In this document: piece after piece, positions 17,633 through 26,989 of the stretch
How positions within the stretch are numbered: the first letter of the stretch is position 1
Layout: the number at the start of each line of letters is the position of its first letter
Assembly (NCBI GenBank): GCA_934271065.1
Contig: CAKQQQ010000001.1
Location: forward strand, 310,001 to 374,000
Direction: 5' to 3'
DNA: 64,000 bases
DNA from: an uncultured Clostridia bacterium
GTDB lineage: Bacteria > Bacillota > Clostridia > Christensenellales > Borkfalkiaceae
Made by a program: the position numbers and the translations under genes
Notes under the pieces: generated by a model
Databases searched by the model: none
The model's input: only the letters and a program-made list of their open reading frames with translations
What the model was told of the DNA's origin: nothing

Positions 17633-18745
17633 TTAAGCATTCTCGGCAACGGCAGTTTCCTGCTTGGTTGCCTTTTTCTTTTTAGTTACGGGCTTTTTAT
17701 TTGCCTGCTTGAAAAGTTTTCTTAAATATACCCACGTCGGAGCGGCGAGAAGTATCGACGAATACGCGCCGGCGATAAGTCCGAAGATTATCGGGTACGC
17801 AAATTCTCTGATTGCCTGCGTTCCGAATACCGCGAGTAGCGAAATCATTACGAGCGTAGTCAAAGTCGTTAAAACGGTTCTCTTTAAGGTAAGCGCGATC
17901 GATTCGTTCGCGATGTCTACGTCGGTAACGTCCGCATAAGAAGGTCTTTTCAGAAGTTCCCTTATTTTATCGAATACGACTATCGTGGAGTTGATCGAAT
18001 AACCGATTATGGTAACGATTGCCGCGATAAACGTCTGGTTGATCGCTATCTGGAAAATAGCGGTCGCCGCAAACATTACCAGAACGTTATGAATAAGCGC
18101 GAGAATAGACGCAACGCCGGAAAGCAGAGTGAAGCGCAACGCGATGTATACAAGGATAACCGCAACCGCAACCGCAACCGCTATGATAGCCGATTTTATT
18201 ATCCATTTAGTGGATTCGTTCCCGACGAAGTTGGATTTAACGGAATCGGTTATTCCTTCCTGACCGTATTTTGCTGAAAAATATTCGGAAAGATAATCGT
18301 CGAGTTTTTCGGTTATTTCGTTGTTTTCTCTTTCCGCAACGTAACCCGTCTTATTTTTACCGTCTACAACGAAAATAGCGTGTTCGGTAAGCATATTGAT
18401 CGTCTTGCCGTTTTCAATCATTTCCGTACCGAGTATAAAAACGTAGTTACCGTTGTTTATCGTAACGTCTTTGACCGTAAACTTCTTACCCGTAGGATTG
18501 TTGCCTTCGCCGCGGTCGCCTTCAAGCCACTTGGTAACCGTATTTTCAAAATCTTTACCGTCGAAATTATCGATTTCGGGCGCGTCGACGGAAACTTTAA
18601 GACCACCGGTAAATTCGATACCGAGATTCATTCCTTTAACGCACGTCATTACGACGCCGGCGATAATAACGAGAAGACCGATAATAAGGGTAATTAAAAA
18701 TCTTTGAACGTATTTTGCGTTTTTCGCTTTTGCAAATAAACTCAT
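17633..18745 (-). CDS. secF: Protein translocase subunit SecF
   Basis: A protein of 370 residues, a separate SecF. First membrane segment at about 17-36, then the signature GIEFTGGLKV and a long periplasmic-side domain. Five C-terminal segments start near residue 185 with IGYSINSTIVVFDKIRE. The C terminus is Lys-rich and longer than usual. With SecD it helps complete Sec-dependent export using the proton motive force. It overlaps secD by 4 bases. Confidence 0.95.
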   Translation of the reverse strand: MSLFAKAKNAKYVQRFLITLIIGLLVIIAGVVMTCVKGMNLGIEFTGGLKVSVDAPEIDNFDGKDFENTVTKWLEGDRGEGNNPTGKKFTVKDVTINNGNYVFILGTEMIENGKTINMLTEHAIFVVDGKNKTGYVAERENNEITEKLDDYLSEYFSAKYGQEGITDSVKSNFVGNESTKWIIKSAIIAVAVAVAVILVYIALRFTLLSGVASILALIHNVLVMFAATAIFQIAINQTFIAAIVTIIGYSINSTIVVFDKIRELLKRPSYADVTDVDIANESIALTLKRTVLTTLTTLVMISLLAVFGTQAIREFAYPIIFGLIAGAYSSILLAAPTWVYLRKLFKQANKKPVTKKKKATKQETAVAENA

Positions 18746-20019
18746 ACCGATTCAGCCTCCCTTTTAAGAGTAAGGAACTTGTCCCGTCTGTCTTCTCTGA
18801 CCAAGCCTTCGAGTACCTTGGTAAACCATCTCGTGATTACGATAGCGGTAAACATCGAAACGAGAGTACCGAGAAAGAGCGTGATTGCAAAACCTTTAAG
18901 CGAGCCGGACGTAAGTATCCACAAGACGCCCGCCGCAAGAAGCGTGGTAACGTTAGAGTCTACAACCGTAACGACGGCGTGTTTATACCCTGCGGAAATC
19001 GCCGCTTTACGCGTCTTACCCATCGCGTATTCTTCCTTAACGCGATCGAATATAACTACGTTCGCGTCGACTGCCATACCTATCGAAAGGATAATACCCG
19101 CGATGCCGGGGAAAGTCAATTGTACGAAGGGGAAAACGGCAAGTACGCCGACGTATAAAAGAACGTATACGAGAAGCGCGATAGACGCCGCGATACCCAT
19201 TCCGCCGTAGAAACAAATAAGCAAAGCGAATATAACTATCATACCTATACCCGCCGCAATCATCGCGTTGTTAAGCGCGTTTTTGCCGAGCGTAGCGGAC
19301 ATAGCCCCCGATTCAACCATCTTAAGATCGACTTCGAGCGAGCCGCTGGTAATTACGGAAGCAAGGGATTTCGCTTCTTCCGCGCTGCCGCCGTTCAACT
19401 GTATTTGCGCCGATTTGCTGTTGATTTCTTCGTTACAGGTAGGCGCGGAGACCTGCTCGTCTCCGAGATAGATATACAATTTTTTATCCGAAGAAGCGGA
19501 AACCGCAGCCGTGGCGTTTTTGAACTTCTTCTGACCTTGCGCGGTAAATTCGAGATTTACGGCAGGTTTACCGTCCGAATCGTAACCGGCAGCCGCCTTG
19601 GTAATATCCGCGCCCGTAAGCCATACCGTACCCGCAGAATCTCTGAATTCGAGTTTGCCCTGACTGCCGACGTATTTAAGAACGTCGTCCGGATTTTTAA
19701 CTTCGGGTATTTCGACTCGTATCGAAGTCGAGTTCTGTTTCTCTACCGACGCTTCGGTAAAGCCGTTGTCCGTAAGTCTTTTACGGATAGTTTCCATTAT
19801 GCTGCTCATCTCGCTGTCCGAAATATCGGCGTCGCTTTTGGGTTCGAGAACGGCGTAATATCCGCCCGCTAAGTCGATACCCTTACTTATAGCGCCGAAA
19901 ATCGATTTGTAATTTTTCACGCTATTCGGAACGGGACCCGAAACGAAACTTGCAAAGCCGAAGAAACCAACGAATATCGCCGTAACGATAAGTATGATTA
20001 TCGATTTGACCTTACTCAT
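18742..20019 (-). CDS. secD: Protein translocase subunit SecD
   Basis: A protein of 425 residues. N-terminal membrane segment at about 5-27, then GIDLAGGYYAVL, an extracytoplasmic P1-type domain, and a C-terminal bundle of segments from about 250. Motif LSIGMAVDANVVIFDRVKEE is the conserved D4-like region. CAGGAGGCAAGA precedes the ATG. It lies in the yajC-TIGR04086-secD-secF order typical of Clostridia, with its own promoter and a 110-base leader. Confidence 0.95.
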   Translation of the reverse strand: MSKVKSIIILIVTAIFVGFFGFASFVSGPVPNSVKNYKSIFGAISKGIDLAGGYYAVLEPKSDADISDSEMSSIMETIRKRLTDNGFTEASVEKQNSTSIRVEIPEVKNPDDVLKYVGSQGKLEFRDSAGTVWLTGADITKAAAGYDSDGKPAVNLEFTAQGQKKFKNATAAVSASSDKKLYIYLGDEQVSAPTCNEEINSKSAQIQLNGGSAEEAKSLASVITSGSLEVDLKMVESGAMSATLGKNALNNAMIAAGIGMIVIFALLICFYGGMGIAASIALLVYVLLYVGVLAVFPFVQLTFPGIAGIILSIGMAVDANVVIFDRVKEEYAMGKTRKAAISAGYKHAVVTVVDSNVTTLLAAGVLWILTSGSLKGFAITLFLGTLVSMFTAIVITRWFTKVLEGLVREDRRDKFLTLKREAESV

Positions 20020-20141
20020 TCTTGCCTCCTGAACGCAATCTCGCCGCGCTTTTTAATAAAACGCAGTTGAATCGCGCCGTCAATTAGTCTTGTCCTACGC
20101 GTCGGGCATAAACGGCCCGTCGCATAATTTTACACTTTTAT

Positions 20142-20171
20142 ATTATATAACCAAAGTGCATAATAAGTCAA
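20142..20171 (-). promoter_or_regulatory. secDF promoter and leader
   Basis: On the minus strand TTGACT (20166-20171), 18-base spacer, TATAAT (20142-20147). The leader carries the hairpin CGACGGGC / GCCCGACG just after the start. The whole 218-base gap from 20020 to 20237 holds no reading frame; the SCIFF peptide gene often found here in Clostridia is absent. Confidence 0.75.
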
Positions 20172-20237
20172 ATAAAATCGATAAATATTTACTAAATTTT
20201 CGGCAATTTTTCGCTTGGCGGATTAAATAAGCGCGGT

Positions 20238-20624
20238 TTACGCGCGGCGCGGGATATTAACGCTTATCGCGCCGGATATAAGCCCCATAATTATTCCGCA
20301 AGCAAGATCGATTATTAAAGAAACGAACGACGAAAGCGCGCCCGCGATCAGTCCGAATAAAAGATAGGTGACTACCGTTATCAAACCGCCGATAATCGCG
20401 CCTTTAAGATATCCCTTTTCGCCTTTTACCGATAACGCGCACCCGCCGAAAATCGCCAGCAATTTAACGAACTGGTTAATCGGTTTTATCGCCGCGTCGC
20501 TTATCGACGCTATGGATATTAGAAGCGCGAAAATCAAAGTACCCGCAAGCGTAATCGCAACGCCGACGATAACCCCCTTGATTATCTGACCTGCAAAACG
20601 GTCGAAAAAATTATCTTTTTCCAA
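20238..20624 (-). CDS. TIGR04086-family (DUF3792) membrane protein
   Basis: A protein of 128 residues with four predicted membrane segments (about 15-38, 51-65, 72-92, 98-120). Composition and position between yajC and secD match the TIGR04086 family of Clostridia; the function is unknown but the constant linkage suggests a role in membrane protein export (inference). The start is a TTG at 20624 with GGAGG 7 bases upstream. That GGAGG lies in the 3' arm of a perfect 11-base hairpin, so translation is probably restrained by RNA structure. Confidence 0.85.
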   Translation of the reverse strand: MEKDNFFDRFAGQIIKGVIVGVAITLAGTLIFALLISIASISDAAIKPINQFVKLLAIFGGCALSVKGEKGYLKGAIIGGLITVVTYLLFGLIAGALSSFVSLIIDLACGIIMGLISGAISVNIPRRA

Positions 20625-20628
20625 AATA

Positions 20629-20660
20629 AAACCTCCGCACGATAATTTATGCGGAGGTTT
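20629..20660 (-). promoter_or_regulatory. Hairpin sequestering the Shine-Dalgarno site of the TIGR04086 gene
   Basis: On the minus strand AAACCTCCGCA, a 10-base loop and TGCGGAGGTTT form a perfect 11-base stem. It starts 18 bases after the yajC stop. The anti-Shine-Dalgarno CCTCC pairs with the GGAGG that precedes the TTG start. A TATTTT run follows, so it may also work as a partial yajC terminator. Confidence 0.75.
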
Positions 20661-20678
20661 AACGTCTTATTCGACTTA

Positions 20679-21164
20679 TTATTCTTTATCTTTCTTTTCT
20701 TCCGAAGCAACTTCTTCAACGGGGGCTTCTTCGGCGGGTTTTTCGGCTTCGGCTTCGCTGAAAACTTCGTCCGACGGAGTTTCGCTCGCCTGCTCTTCGC
20801 TTACGGGTTCTTCTTTGTTCTCGTCGGGATCTACGGAATTATAAATCGCGAGTTTATCGAATTTAAGAAGCGACGGACGTTCTTCGTCGCCGGTCTGCAA
20901 AACGAAAGTGTTGCTTTCTTCATCAACCGAAACGACCGTGCCGACGATTCCGCCGATCGTGGTAACCGTAAAACCGGGTTTGATATTGTTTCTTTTAGCC
21001 GCTTCGGCGTCCGCCTGGGCCTTTCTCTTTTTGTTGGTAAAATAACTCATCACTATCCAACCGACGAGAAATACGCCGAGAATTACCCATATCCACCAAC
21101 TCGGCTGGGTTTTTGCGTTCGTGGTCGTCGAGCCCGACTCTTCAAGTAAATTAAATAAAAACAT
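20679..21164 (-). CDS. yajC: Preprotein translocase subunit YajC
   Basis: A protein of 161 residues. One N-terminal membrane helix (about 23-43, WWIWVILGVFLVGWIVMSYF), then the YajC core NIKPGFTVTTIGGIVGTVVSV. A Glu/Pro/Ala-rich acidic tail (about 115-161) makes it longer than the usual 85-110 residues. YajC joins SecDF to the SecYEG translocon. AAAGGAGATAACAG precedes the ATG. Confidence 0.93.
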   Translation of the reverse strand: MFLFNLLEESGSTTTNAKTQPSWWIWVILGVFLVGWIVMSYFTNKKRKAQADAEAAKRNNIKPGFTVTTIGGIVGTVVSVDEESNTFVLQTGDEERPSLLKFDKLAIYNSVDPDENKEEPVSEEQASETPSDEVFSEAEAEKPAEEAPVEEVASEEKKDKE

Positions 21165-21193
21165 CTGTTATCTCCTTTGGTTTATGTAAATAT

Positions 21194-21222
21194 ATAATAT
21201 ATGTTTTTCCCGATAATTGCAA
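21194..21222 (-). promoter_or_regulatory. yajC promoter
   Basis: On the minus strand TTGCAA (21217-21222), 17-base spacer, TATTAT (21194-21199). Confidence 0.65.
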
Positions 21223-21285
21223 GTCAATTTAAGTATTTTTATAAAAATTTTGTCAGTTTGGCGCAAACGGGATATATTATTGCGA

Positions 21286-22398
21286 TTATTCGCCGTATTT
21301 TTTATAAAATTCCTTGCGGAAATCCTTAAAGTATCCGCCGAGAATCGAGTTTCTTATTCCTTTCATCAATTTATGCAAAAAGCTTATATTATGCAGACTT
21401 ATCAGCATACCGCCCATCATTTCGTTTACGTTTATCATATGGCGCAGATATGCTTTCGTGTAATTTTTACAGCAATAACAATCGCATTCGGGATCGAGCG
21501 GCGTAAAATCTTCTTTATATTTACCGTTTCTGACGACGACTTTTCCGCGCGAAGTCATTGCCGTTCCGTTTCTGGCGATGCGGGTTGCAAGAACGCAGTC
21601 GAACATATCGATTCCGCGCATTACGCCTTCGACGAGACAGTCCGGACTGCCTACGCCCATCAGGTATCTCGGTATATTCGTCGGATAGTTCGGCAGCATA
21701 GAATCCATCACGTCGTACATAAGTTCTTTCGGCTCGCCTACCGACAAGCCGCCGATACCTATACCGTATTTTGCGTACGGAACGGTTTCTTTAAGCGAAA
21801 TCGCTCTTAAATCTTTGAAAACGTTCCCTTGAACGATGGGAAACAACGCCTGATCTTCGTTTTTATGATGATTATAGCATCTATCAAGCCAGCCAAGCGT
21901 TCTATGCATAGCCTTTTTGCTCTTTTCGTAATCCGCGCCGTATTCGGAACATTGATCGAACGCCATTATTATATCCGCGCCGAGATTATTCTCGATGTCG
22001 ATCGCCTTTTCGGGCGTGACGAAGTGTTTACTGCCGTCAACGTTACTTGAAAACGTTACGCCTTCGTCTTTAATGTCGTTGAGTTTGGCAAGCGAGAAAA
22101 CCTGAAAACCGCCGCTGTCGGTCAGTATAGGCTTATCCCAGTTCATGAATTTATGAAGTCCGCCGGCTTTTTTTACGATTTCGTCGCCAGGTCTCATAAA
22201 TAAATGGTAAGTGTTGGCAAGTATGATTTGAGAACCCGCTTCTTTTAAGTCTCGCGGATAAACCCCTTTAACCGTCGCCTGCGTACCTACGGGCATATAT
22301 ACGGGCGTTTCTATATCGCCGTGCGGAGTGTGTAATATTCCCGCTCTCGCTCCGGTTTCGGAGTCTTGTTTTATCGTTTCAAAATAAAATTTTTCCAT
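21286..22398 (-). CDS. tgt: Queuine tRNA-ribosyltransferase (TGT)
   Basis: A protein of 370 residues, standard length. Motifs: ILTDSGGFQVFS (substrate-binding Asp), GIGGLSVGE, MGVGSPDCLVEGV and the zinc ligands CDCYCC with a following His. It exchanges G34 for preQ1 in GUN-anticodon tRNAs. It follows queA by 51 bases, so two late steps of queuosine synthesis are adjacent. Confidence 0.96.
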   Translation of the reverse strand: MEKFYFETIKQDSETGARAGILHTPHGDIETPVYMPVGTQATVKGVYPRDLKEAGSQIILANTYHLFMRPGDEIVKKAGGLHKFMNWDKPILTDSGGFQVFSLAKLNDIKDEGVTFSSNVDGSKHFVTPEKAIDIENNLGADIIMAFDQCSEYGADYEKSKKAMHRTLGWLDRCYNHHKNEDQALFPIVQGNVFKDLRAISLKETVPYAKYGIGIGGLSVGEPKELMYDVMDSMLPNYPTNIPRYLMGVGSPDCLVEGVMRGIDMFDCVLATRIARNGTAMTSRGKVVVRNGKYKEDFTPLDPECDCYCCKNYTKAYLRHMINVNEMMGGMLISLHNISFLHKLMKGIRNSILGGYFKDFRKEFYKKYGE

Positions 22399-22449
22399 AA
22401 TTTCCGTAAGATTCGTTAAGTCTGTCGTTGTAATTTGTATTTTCGGGCG

Positions 22450-23478
22450 TTATTTGCCGTCGGTAATAAACATTGCGTCGCCGAAAGAAAAAAATCTGTA
22501 CCTTTCCTTTACGGCAAGGTTATAAAGTTCGAGTATTTTATCTTTACCGACGAATGCCCCCACAAGCATAACGAGCGTGCTTTCCGGCAAATGAAAATTA
22601 GTTATCATAGCGTCGACGCACTTGAATTTATATGGCGGGTAAATAAAAATATCTGTATCCATCGCCCCCGCCTTTACCGTTCCGTCGGAAGACGCGAAAC
22701 TTTCAAGCGTTCTGACGCTCGTCGTTCCGACTGCTATAACCCTTCTTCCTTCACGCTTCGCCTTATTTATCTTAGCGGCTTCGGTTTCGGTTATCTCGCA
22801 GTATTCTACGTGCATCTTATGTTCTTCGGCGTTTTCGACCTTTACGGGGCGGAACGTACCCAACCCGACGCGCAGATTGACTTCGGCAAATTCCACGCCT
22901 TTCTTTTTCAACTCGTCTATAAGCCTTAACGTAAAATGCAAGCCCGCCGTCGGCGCGGCGGCAGAACCTTCCTGTTTGCAATAAACCGTCTGATACCTGT
23001 CTTTATCTTTCAGTTTTTCGTGTATGTACGGCGGTAACGGCATTTCCCCGACGCGTGATAATATATCTTCGAAAACTCCGTCGTAACGGAAAGAAATTGT
23101 CCTGCCGCCGTCTTCGGTTTTAGAAATTATTTCAAGCGAAAGTTCTTCGTTTACGACGAGAACCGTGCCTTCGCGGCACTTTTTACCGGGTTTAACGAGA
23201 CATTCCCACTCGGTAAGATTTAATCTTTTAAGAAGCAGTATTTCAACCTTTCCGCCGCAGGCGGTATACGCGAATATTCTTGCGGGATAAACCTTCGTCG
23301 TGTTTATCACGAGCAAGTCTCCGTCTCTGAGATAATCGCCTATACGATTGAAAGTTTTATGTTCGACCTTATCGGTCGCTTTGTCGTATACTAAAAGCCT
23401 TGAAGAATCGCGCGGTTCTACGGGAACTTGCGCGATAAGTTCTTCCGGTAAATCGTAATAAAAATCACTCGTTTTCAA
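22450..23478 (-). CDS. queA: S-adenosylmethionine:tRNA ribosyltransferase-isomerase QueA
   Basis: A protein of 342 residues, standard length. N-terminal FYYDLPEELIAQVPVEPRDSSRLLV is the family signature, and GSAAAPTAGLHFT and TNFHLPESTLVMLV are conserved. It adds the epoxycyclopentane group to preQ1 in tRNA. It overlaps ruvB by 14 bases in the ruvC-ruvA-ruvB-queA-tgt unit. Confidence 0.96.
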   Translation of the reverse strand: MKTSDFYYDLPEELIAQVPVEPRDSSRLLVYDKATDKVEHKTFNRIGDYLRDGDLLVINTTKVYPARIFAYTACGGKVEILLLKRLNLTEWECLVKPGKKCREGTVLVVNEELSLEIISKTEDGGRTISFRYDGVFEDILSRVGEMPLPPYIHEKLKDKDRYQTVYCKQEGSAAAPTAGLHFTLRLIDELKKKGVEFAEVNLRVGLGTFRPVKVENAEEHKMHVEYCEITETEAAKINKAKREGRRVIAVGTTSVRTLESFASSDGTVKAGAMDTDIFIYPPYKFKCVDAMITNFHLPESTLVMLVGAFVGKDKILELYNLAVKERYRFFSFGDAMFITDGK

Positions 23479-24523
23479 TGTCGTTGTCCTTATCGAATAT
23501 CGACGACTGCATTCCGTTTCGATTAGCCGTCGATCTGCCTAAATGCGCGTACGCAAGGTCGGTTGCCATTCTGCCGCGCGGCCCGCGTGAAATAAATCCG
23601 AGTTGGAGTAAATAAGGCTCGTAAACGTCTTCGATCGTATTAGCGTCTTCGTTAATCGTCGCCGATAAGGTGTCGAGCCCGACCGGACCACCGCCGAATT
23701 TATCGATCATCGAAGTTAAAAGCCTGATGTCGATATTGTCAAGCCCCAACTCGTCGATTTCAAGCATATCGAGCGCGTGTTTTGCGTCTCCGAGCGTGAT
23801 TTCGCTATGCTCGACTACGGCGGAAAAATCTCTGACGCGTTTGAGTAGCCTGTTCGCTATACGCGGCGTACCCCTGCTTCTGCGCGCTATTTCTTCCGCC
23901 GCGCTTTCGCCTATATCCGTACCGAGAGTTTTCGCGCTGCGCGAGACTATCTCGGCAAGTTCGCGCGTCGTATACGTTTCGAGTCTGCAAATAACGCCGA
24001 AACGGTCGCGTAACGGCGAACTGAGCATACCCGCACGCGTGGTCGCGCCGACGAGCGTGAATTTTTTAAGCGGTATCTGAACGGATCTTGCCGACGGACC
24101 TTTACCTAATATTATGTCGAGAGAATAATCTTCCATTGCGGGATATAAAATCTCTTCGACGTTATGATTAAGCCTGTGTATCTCGTCGATAAACAACACG
24201 TCGCCTTCGTTAAGGTTTGTCAAAATCGCAGCAAGATCGCCTGATTTTTCGATAGAAGGTCCGGAAGTAACTTTTATCTGAACACCCATTTCGGCGGCTA
24301 TTATATGCGCAAGCGACGTTTTACCCAACCCCGGAGGACCGTATAAAAGAACGTGATCGAGCGGCTCGTTGCGAAGTTTCGCGGCGCGCATAAATACGGA
24401 CAGGTTGGTTTTCGCCTTTTCCTGACCGATATACCCCTCCATAGACTTGGGGCGAAGTAAGTTTTCAACTTCGTCGTATTCGGTTTTCGTACTGACGATC
24501 AAACTTTCGTCGTTTTCAAACAT
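23465..24523 (-). CDS. ruvB: Holliday junction branch migration helicase RuvB
   Basis: A protein of 352 residues. Walker A GPPGLGKTSLA, Walker B LFIDEIHR, sensor GATTRAG, and the winged-helix C terminus (GPVGLDTLSATI, GFISRGPRGRMAT). RuvB is the hexameric motor that drives branch migration with RuvA. It starts 15 bases after ruvA. Confidence 0.97.
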   Translation of the reverse strand: MFENDESLIVSTKTEYDEVENLLRPKSMEGYIGQEKAKTNLSVFMRAAKLRNEPLDHVLLYGPPGLGKTSLAHIIAAEMGVQIKVTSGPSIEKSGDLAAILTNLNEGDVLFIDEIHRLNHNVEEILYPAMEDYSLDIILGKGPSARSVQIPLKKFTLVGATTRAGMLSSPLRDRFGVICRLETYTTRELAEIVSRSAKTLGTDIGESAAEEIARRSRGTPRIANRLLKRVRDFSAVVEHSEITLGDAKHALDMLEIDELGLDNIDIRLLTSMIDKFGGGPVGLDTLSATINEDANTIEDVYEPYLLQLGFISRGPRGRMATDLAYAHLGRSTANRNGMQSSIFDKDNDIENE

Positions 24524-24538
24524 CGTTAAAACCCCTAT

Positions 24539-25126
24539 TTACATTGAACGCAAGGCGGCGGCTATGACTTCCTGAACGGTGCGCGCGCCCGCTTCCCTTG
24601 CCTTTTTAACGGCTTTTTTACTGTCAACAGCCGTGAAACCGAGCCCCGTAAGAGCAATGATCGCGTCTTCGTCTTCGGGTAACGTAGAAACGGCGGAGTC
24701 GGAAGCAAAAATCGAACCGTCGTCGGCGGCGGAGATTTTTTCGCGTAATTCTAAAATTATCCTTTCCGCCGTCTTTTTACCCAAGCCTTTAATTCTCGAC
24801 AGAGATTTAACGTCCGACGTGGCGATTGCCGTTGCAAGATCGCTTAAACTCATTCCCGATAAAACGCTTATGCCGAGTTTAGGTCCGACGCCCGAAACGG
24901 ATATCAGTTTTATGAACATCGCCTTTTCGGCTTTGCTGTCGAACCCGTAAAGACCGATTCCGTCGTCGCGGAGTTGAAAATAAGTATATACCGCGCCTTC
25001 TTTGTTTGCCGACAATTTCGTAGCCGCAGATGCGGAACAGAGAATTTCATAACCTATTCCGTTATTTTCAAGCACGACGCCGCCGTCGAATTCGTCAATG
25101 ACTTTTCCTTTAATGTACGCTATCAT
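24539..25126 (-). CDS. ruvA: Holliday junction branch migration protein RuvA
   Basis: A protein of 195 residues from the ATG at 25126 (MIAYIKGKV), the usual RuvA N terminus; a longer frame would run into ruvC. An OB-fold domain (1-62), helix-hairpin-helix motifs (VSGVGPKLGISVL and IKGLGKKTAERIILEL) and the C-terminal RuvB-binding domain are present. AAGGTAAATTTT precedes the start and lies inside the ruvC end. Confidence 0.95.
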   Translation of the reverse strand: MIAYIKGKVIDEFDGGVVLENNGIGYEILCSASAATKLSANKEGAVYTYFQLRDDGIGLYGFDSKAEKAMFIKLISVSGVGPKLGISVLSGMSLSDLATAIATSDVKSLSRIKGLGKKTAERIILELREKISAADDGSIFASDSAVSTLPEDEDAIIALTGLGFTAVDSKKAVKKAREAGARTVQEVIAAALRSM

Positions 25127-25131
25127 AAAAT

Positions 25132-25626
25132 TTACCTTATACCGAACGACGAACTGAATCTGCTCGTCTGACAATGCGTCAACGCAACCGCAAGCGCGTC
25201 CGCCGCGTCGTCAGGGCGGGGAACTGCGTCAAGTTTCAGAAGAGTTTTTACCATTATCTGGATCTGTTTTTTGTCTGCCCTGCCGTATCCCGTCAACGCC
25301 TGTTTTATCTGTAATGGCGTATACTCGTATAATCTGCCGCAGTTTTTAACGCAAGTAAGTAAAATTACTCCCCTTGCCTGCGCGACGTTTATCGCCGTAG
25401 TTACGTTACTGTTAAAAAACAATTCTTCAAGCGCGATTTCTTCCGGCTTATACTTATCGATAAGTCTGTTTACGCCTTCTTCGAGCATAGCGAGCCGCAC
25501 GGGCAAAGTCTCGTCTTTAGGCGTTAAAACCACCCCGTAATCAACGGTTTGATATCTGCCGCGTTCGTTATTAAGCACTCCCCAACCCATGGTCGCGAGA
25601 CCGGGATCGATACCTAAAACTATCAT
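25132..25626 (-). CDS. ruvC: Crossover junction endodeoxyribonuclease RuvC
   Basis: A protein of 164 residues. All four acidic catalytic positions are visible: Asp in LGIDPGLATMGWG, Glu in ALEELFFNSN, and the Asp pair in DDAADALAVALTH. It cuts Holliday junctions in concert with RuvAB. It is the first gene of a unit running to tgt. Confidence 0.95.
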   Translation of the reverse strand: MIVLGIDPGLATMGWGVLNNERGRYQTVDYGVVLTPKDETLPVRLAMLEEGVNRLIDKYKPEEIALEELFFNSNVTTAINVAQARGVILLTCVKNCGRLYEYTPLQIKQALTGYGRADKKQIQIMVKTLLKLDAVPRPDDAADALAVALTHCQTSRFSSSFGIR

Positions 25627-25663
25627 TGTTTTATTTTAATATATTTGCAATTTTAAGTCAAGT

Positions 25664-25700
25664 AAAAAAGGTTGCCCTATTAAAGTCGGGGGCAACCTTT
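25664..25700 (-). terminator. htrA terminator
   Basis: Hairpin AAAGGTTGCCC / GGGCAACCTTT with a 12-base loop, followed on the minus strand by TTTTTT. Confidence 0.85.
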
Positions 25701-25706
25701 GAAGTT

Positions 25707-26912
25707 TTAATCTTTTTTGCCGTAAACGTATTGCTTTACGGAGAAAGATATAAGTTTTTCCTGTTCGGTTTGCGAACCGTACCTGACGAAAGATACCGTA
25801 ACTTCGTCTTCCATTCGCACGTTGGTTTTAAGCCACGCTTCGAGCGCGGATATTTCGTTTGCGACGTTTGACGCGTTCAAAGCCCCGATTTTATAAGTTA
25901 CGGGATTGTTTTTGTTTTTATCCCTTACAGTAACCGACTTAATTACGTCGCCGGTAAATATGCCGTTTTTATAAAACAATCCGTAAGGATCGAGAGACGA
26001 GACTACTATGCAATACTTTCTTTCAAGCCCGACCGCCTCTACGCCGTACGAAAATTCTACGCCGAAATCGAAATAACCTTCGATATAACCGTAAGAATTA
26101 GTTTTGTTGGCAGTTTCGACGAGTTTTTCGAATTTGTCTTTTACGGTAGTGGAAGAAATCGCAAAACTCAAACCTTGCGCGGTAGACGGCTTATAACCTG
26201 CGTTTACTATGCCGACGAGTTCGCCGGTTGCGGCGTTGAAAAGCCCACCGCCGGAGTTGCCGCTGTTTATCGCCGCGTCGGTCTGGATAAGATTCATCGA
26301 TCTGCCTTCGACGTTCACGTTTCTGTCAACCGCGCTTACGATACCCTGCGTTACCGTACCGCCGAGATAACCGAGCGGATTTCCTATTGCGAGAACGGAC
26401 GTGCCGACGGCAAGTTCGCCCGACTTCGGAAATACTGCCGGGTTCGGAAATTCGGTCGCCACGGCGTCGTCTACCACTCTTAATACACCTATATCGGAAA
26501 CGGGATCAGAGCCTACGAGTTCGACGTTGGAAAAAGTAAACCCGTTGATGGTTTTAACGGTTATCTTTCTGTCTCCGCCTTCTATAACGTGATGACAAGT
26601 TATGATTAACGCGCTTTTGCCTTCGTCGTCAACGCCTATAACAACGCCGCTTCCGCTCGAAGTGGAAGTCGAAACGGGAACGTAAATTTCAACCACCGAA
26701 GAACGAATACGCTTAATAAGCGTAACGAGATCTGTCGCTTCGGGTTCTACGCTGCTCGTTTTTATATCGATCGTAACGTTTTTGGTCGCAGGTACGATTC
26801 CGGAAGCGTTAGATCCCGAACCGCCCTCGAATATCAGATTACAACTTACAACCGAAAACGTTAAAGAAATCGCGACGAGCGCGCTCAGTAATACTTTATA
26901 CAATCTCTTCAT
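25707..26912 (-). CDS. HtrA/DegP-like lipoprotein serine protease
   Basis: A protein of 401 residues. The signal peptide ends in lipobox VVSC (Cys at about 24), so it is probably anchored on the outer face of the membrane. The trypsin-like triad is complete: His in TCHHVIEGG, Asp in SDIGVLRV, Ser in NSGNSGGGLFN. A C-terminal PDZ-like region follows (about 275-395, with the typical NGIFTGDVIKSV). Such proteases handle misfolded exported proteins. AAGGGAGACAGTTT precedes the ATG. It is monocistronic. Confidence 0.9.
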   Translation of the reverse strand: MKRLYKVLLSALVAISLTFSVVSCNLIFEGGSGSNASGIVPATKNVTIDIKTSSVEPEATDLVTLIKRIRSSVVEIYVPVSTSTSSGSGVVIGVDDEGKSALIITCHHVIEGGDRKITVKTINGFTFSNVELVGSDPVSDIGVLRVVDDAVATEFPNPAVFPKSGELAVGTSVLAIGNPLGYLGGTVTQGIVSAVDRNVNVEGRSMNLIQTDAAINSGNSGGGLFNAATGELVGIVNAGYKPSTAQGLSFAISSTTVKDKFEKLVETANKTNSYGYIEGYFDFGVEFSYGVEAVGLERKYCIVVSSLDPYGLFYKNGIFTGDVIKSVTVRDKNKNNPVTYKIGALNASNVANEISALEAWLKTNVRMEDEVTVSFVRYGSQTEQEKLISFSVKQYVYGKKD

Positions 26913-26989
26913 AAACTGTCTCCCTTATTTATATTATATCCGCCGAATATTAAACGAATATGAACGTACGGTTATATATTAGTGAAAAA

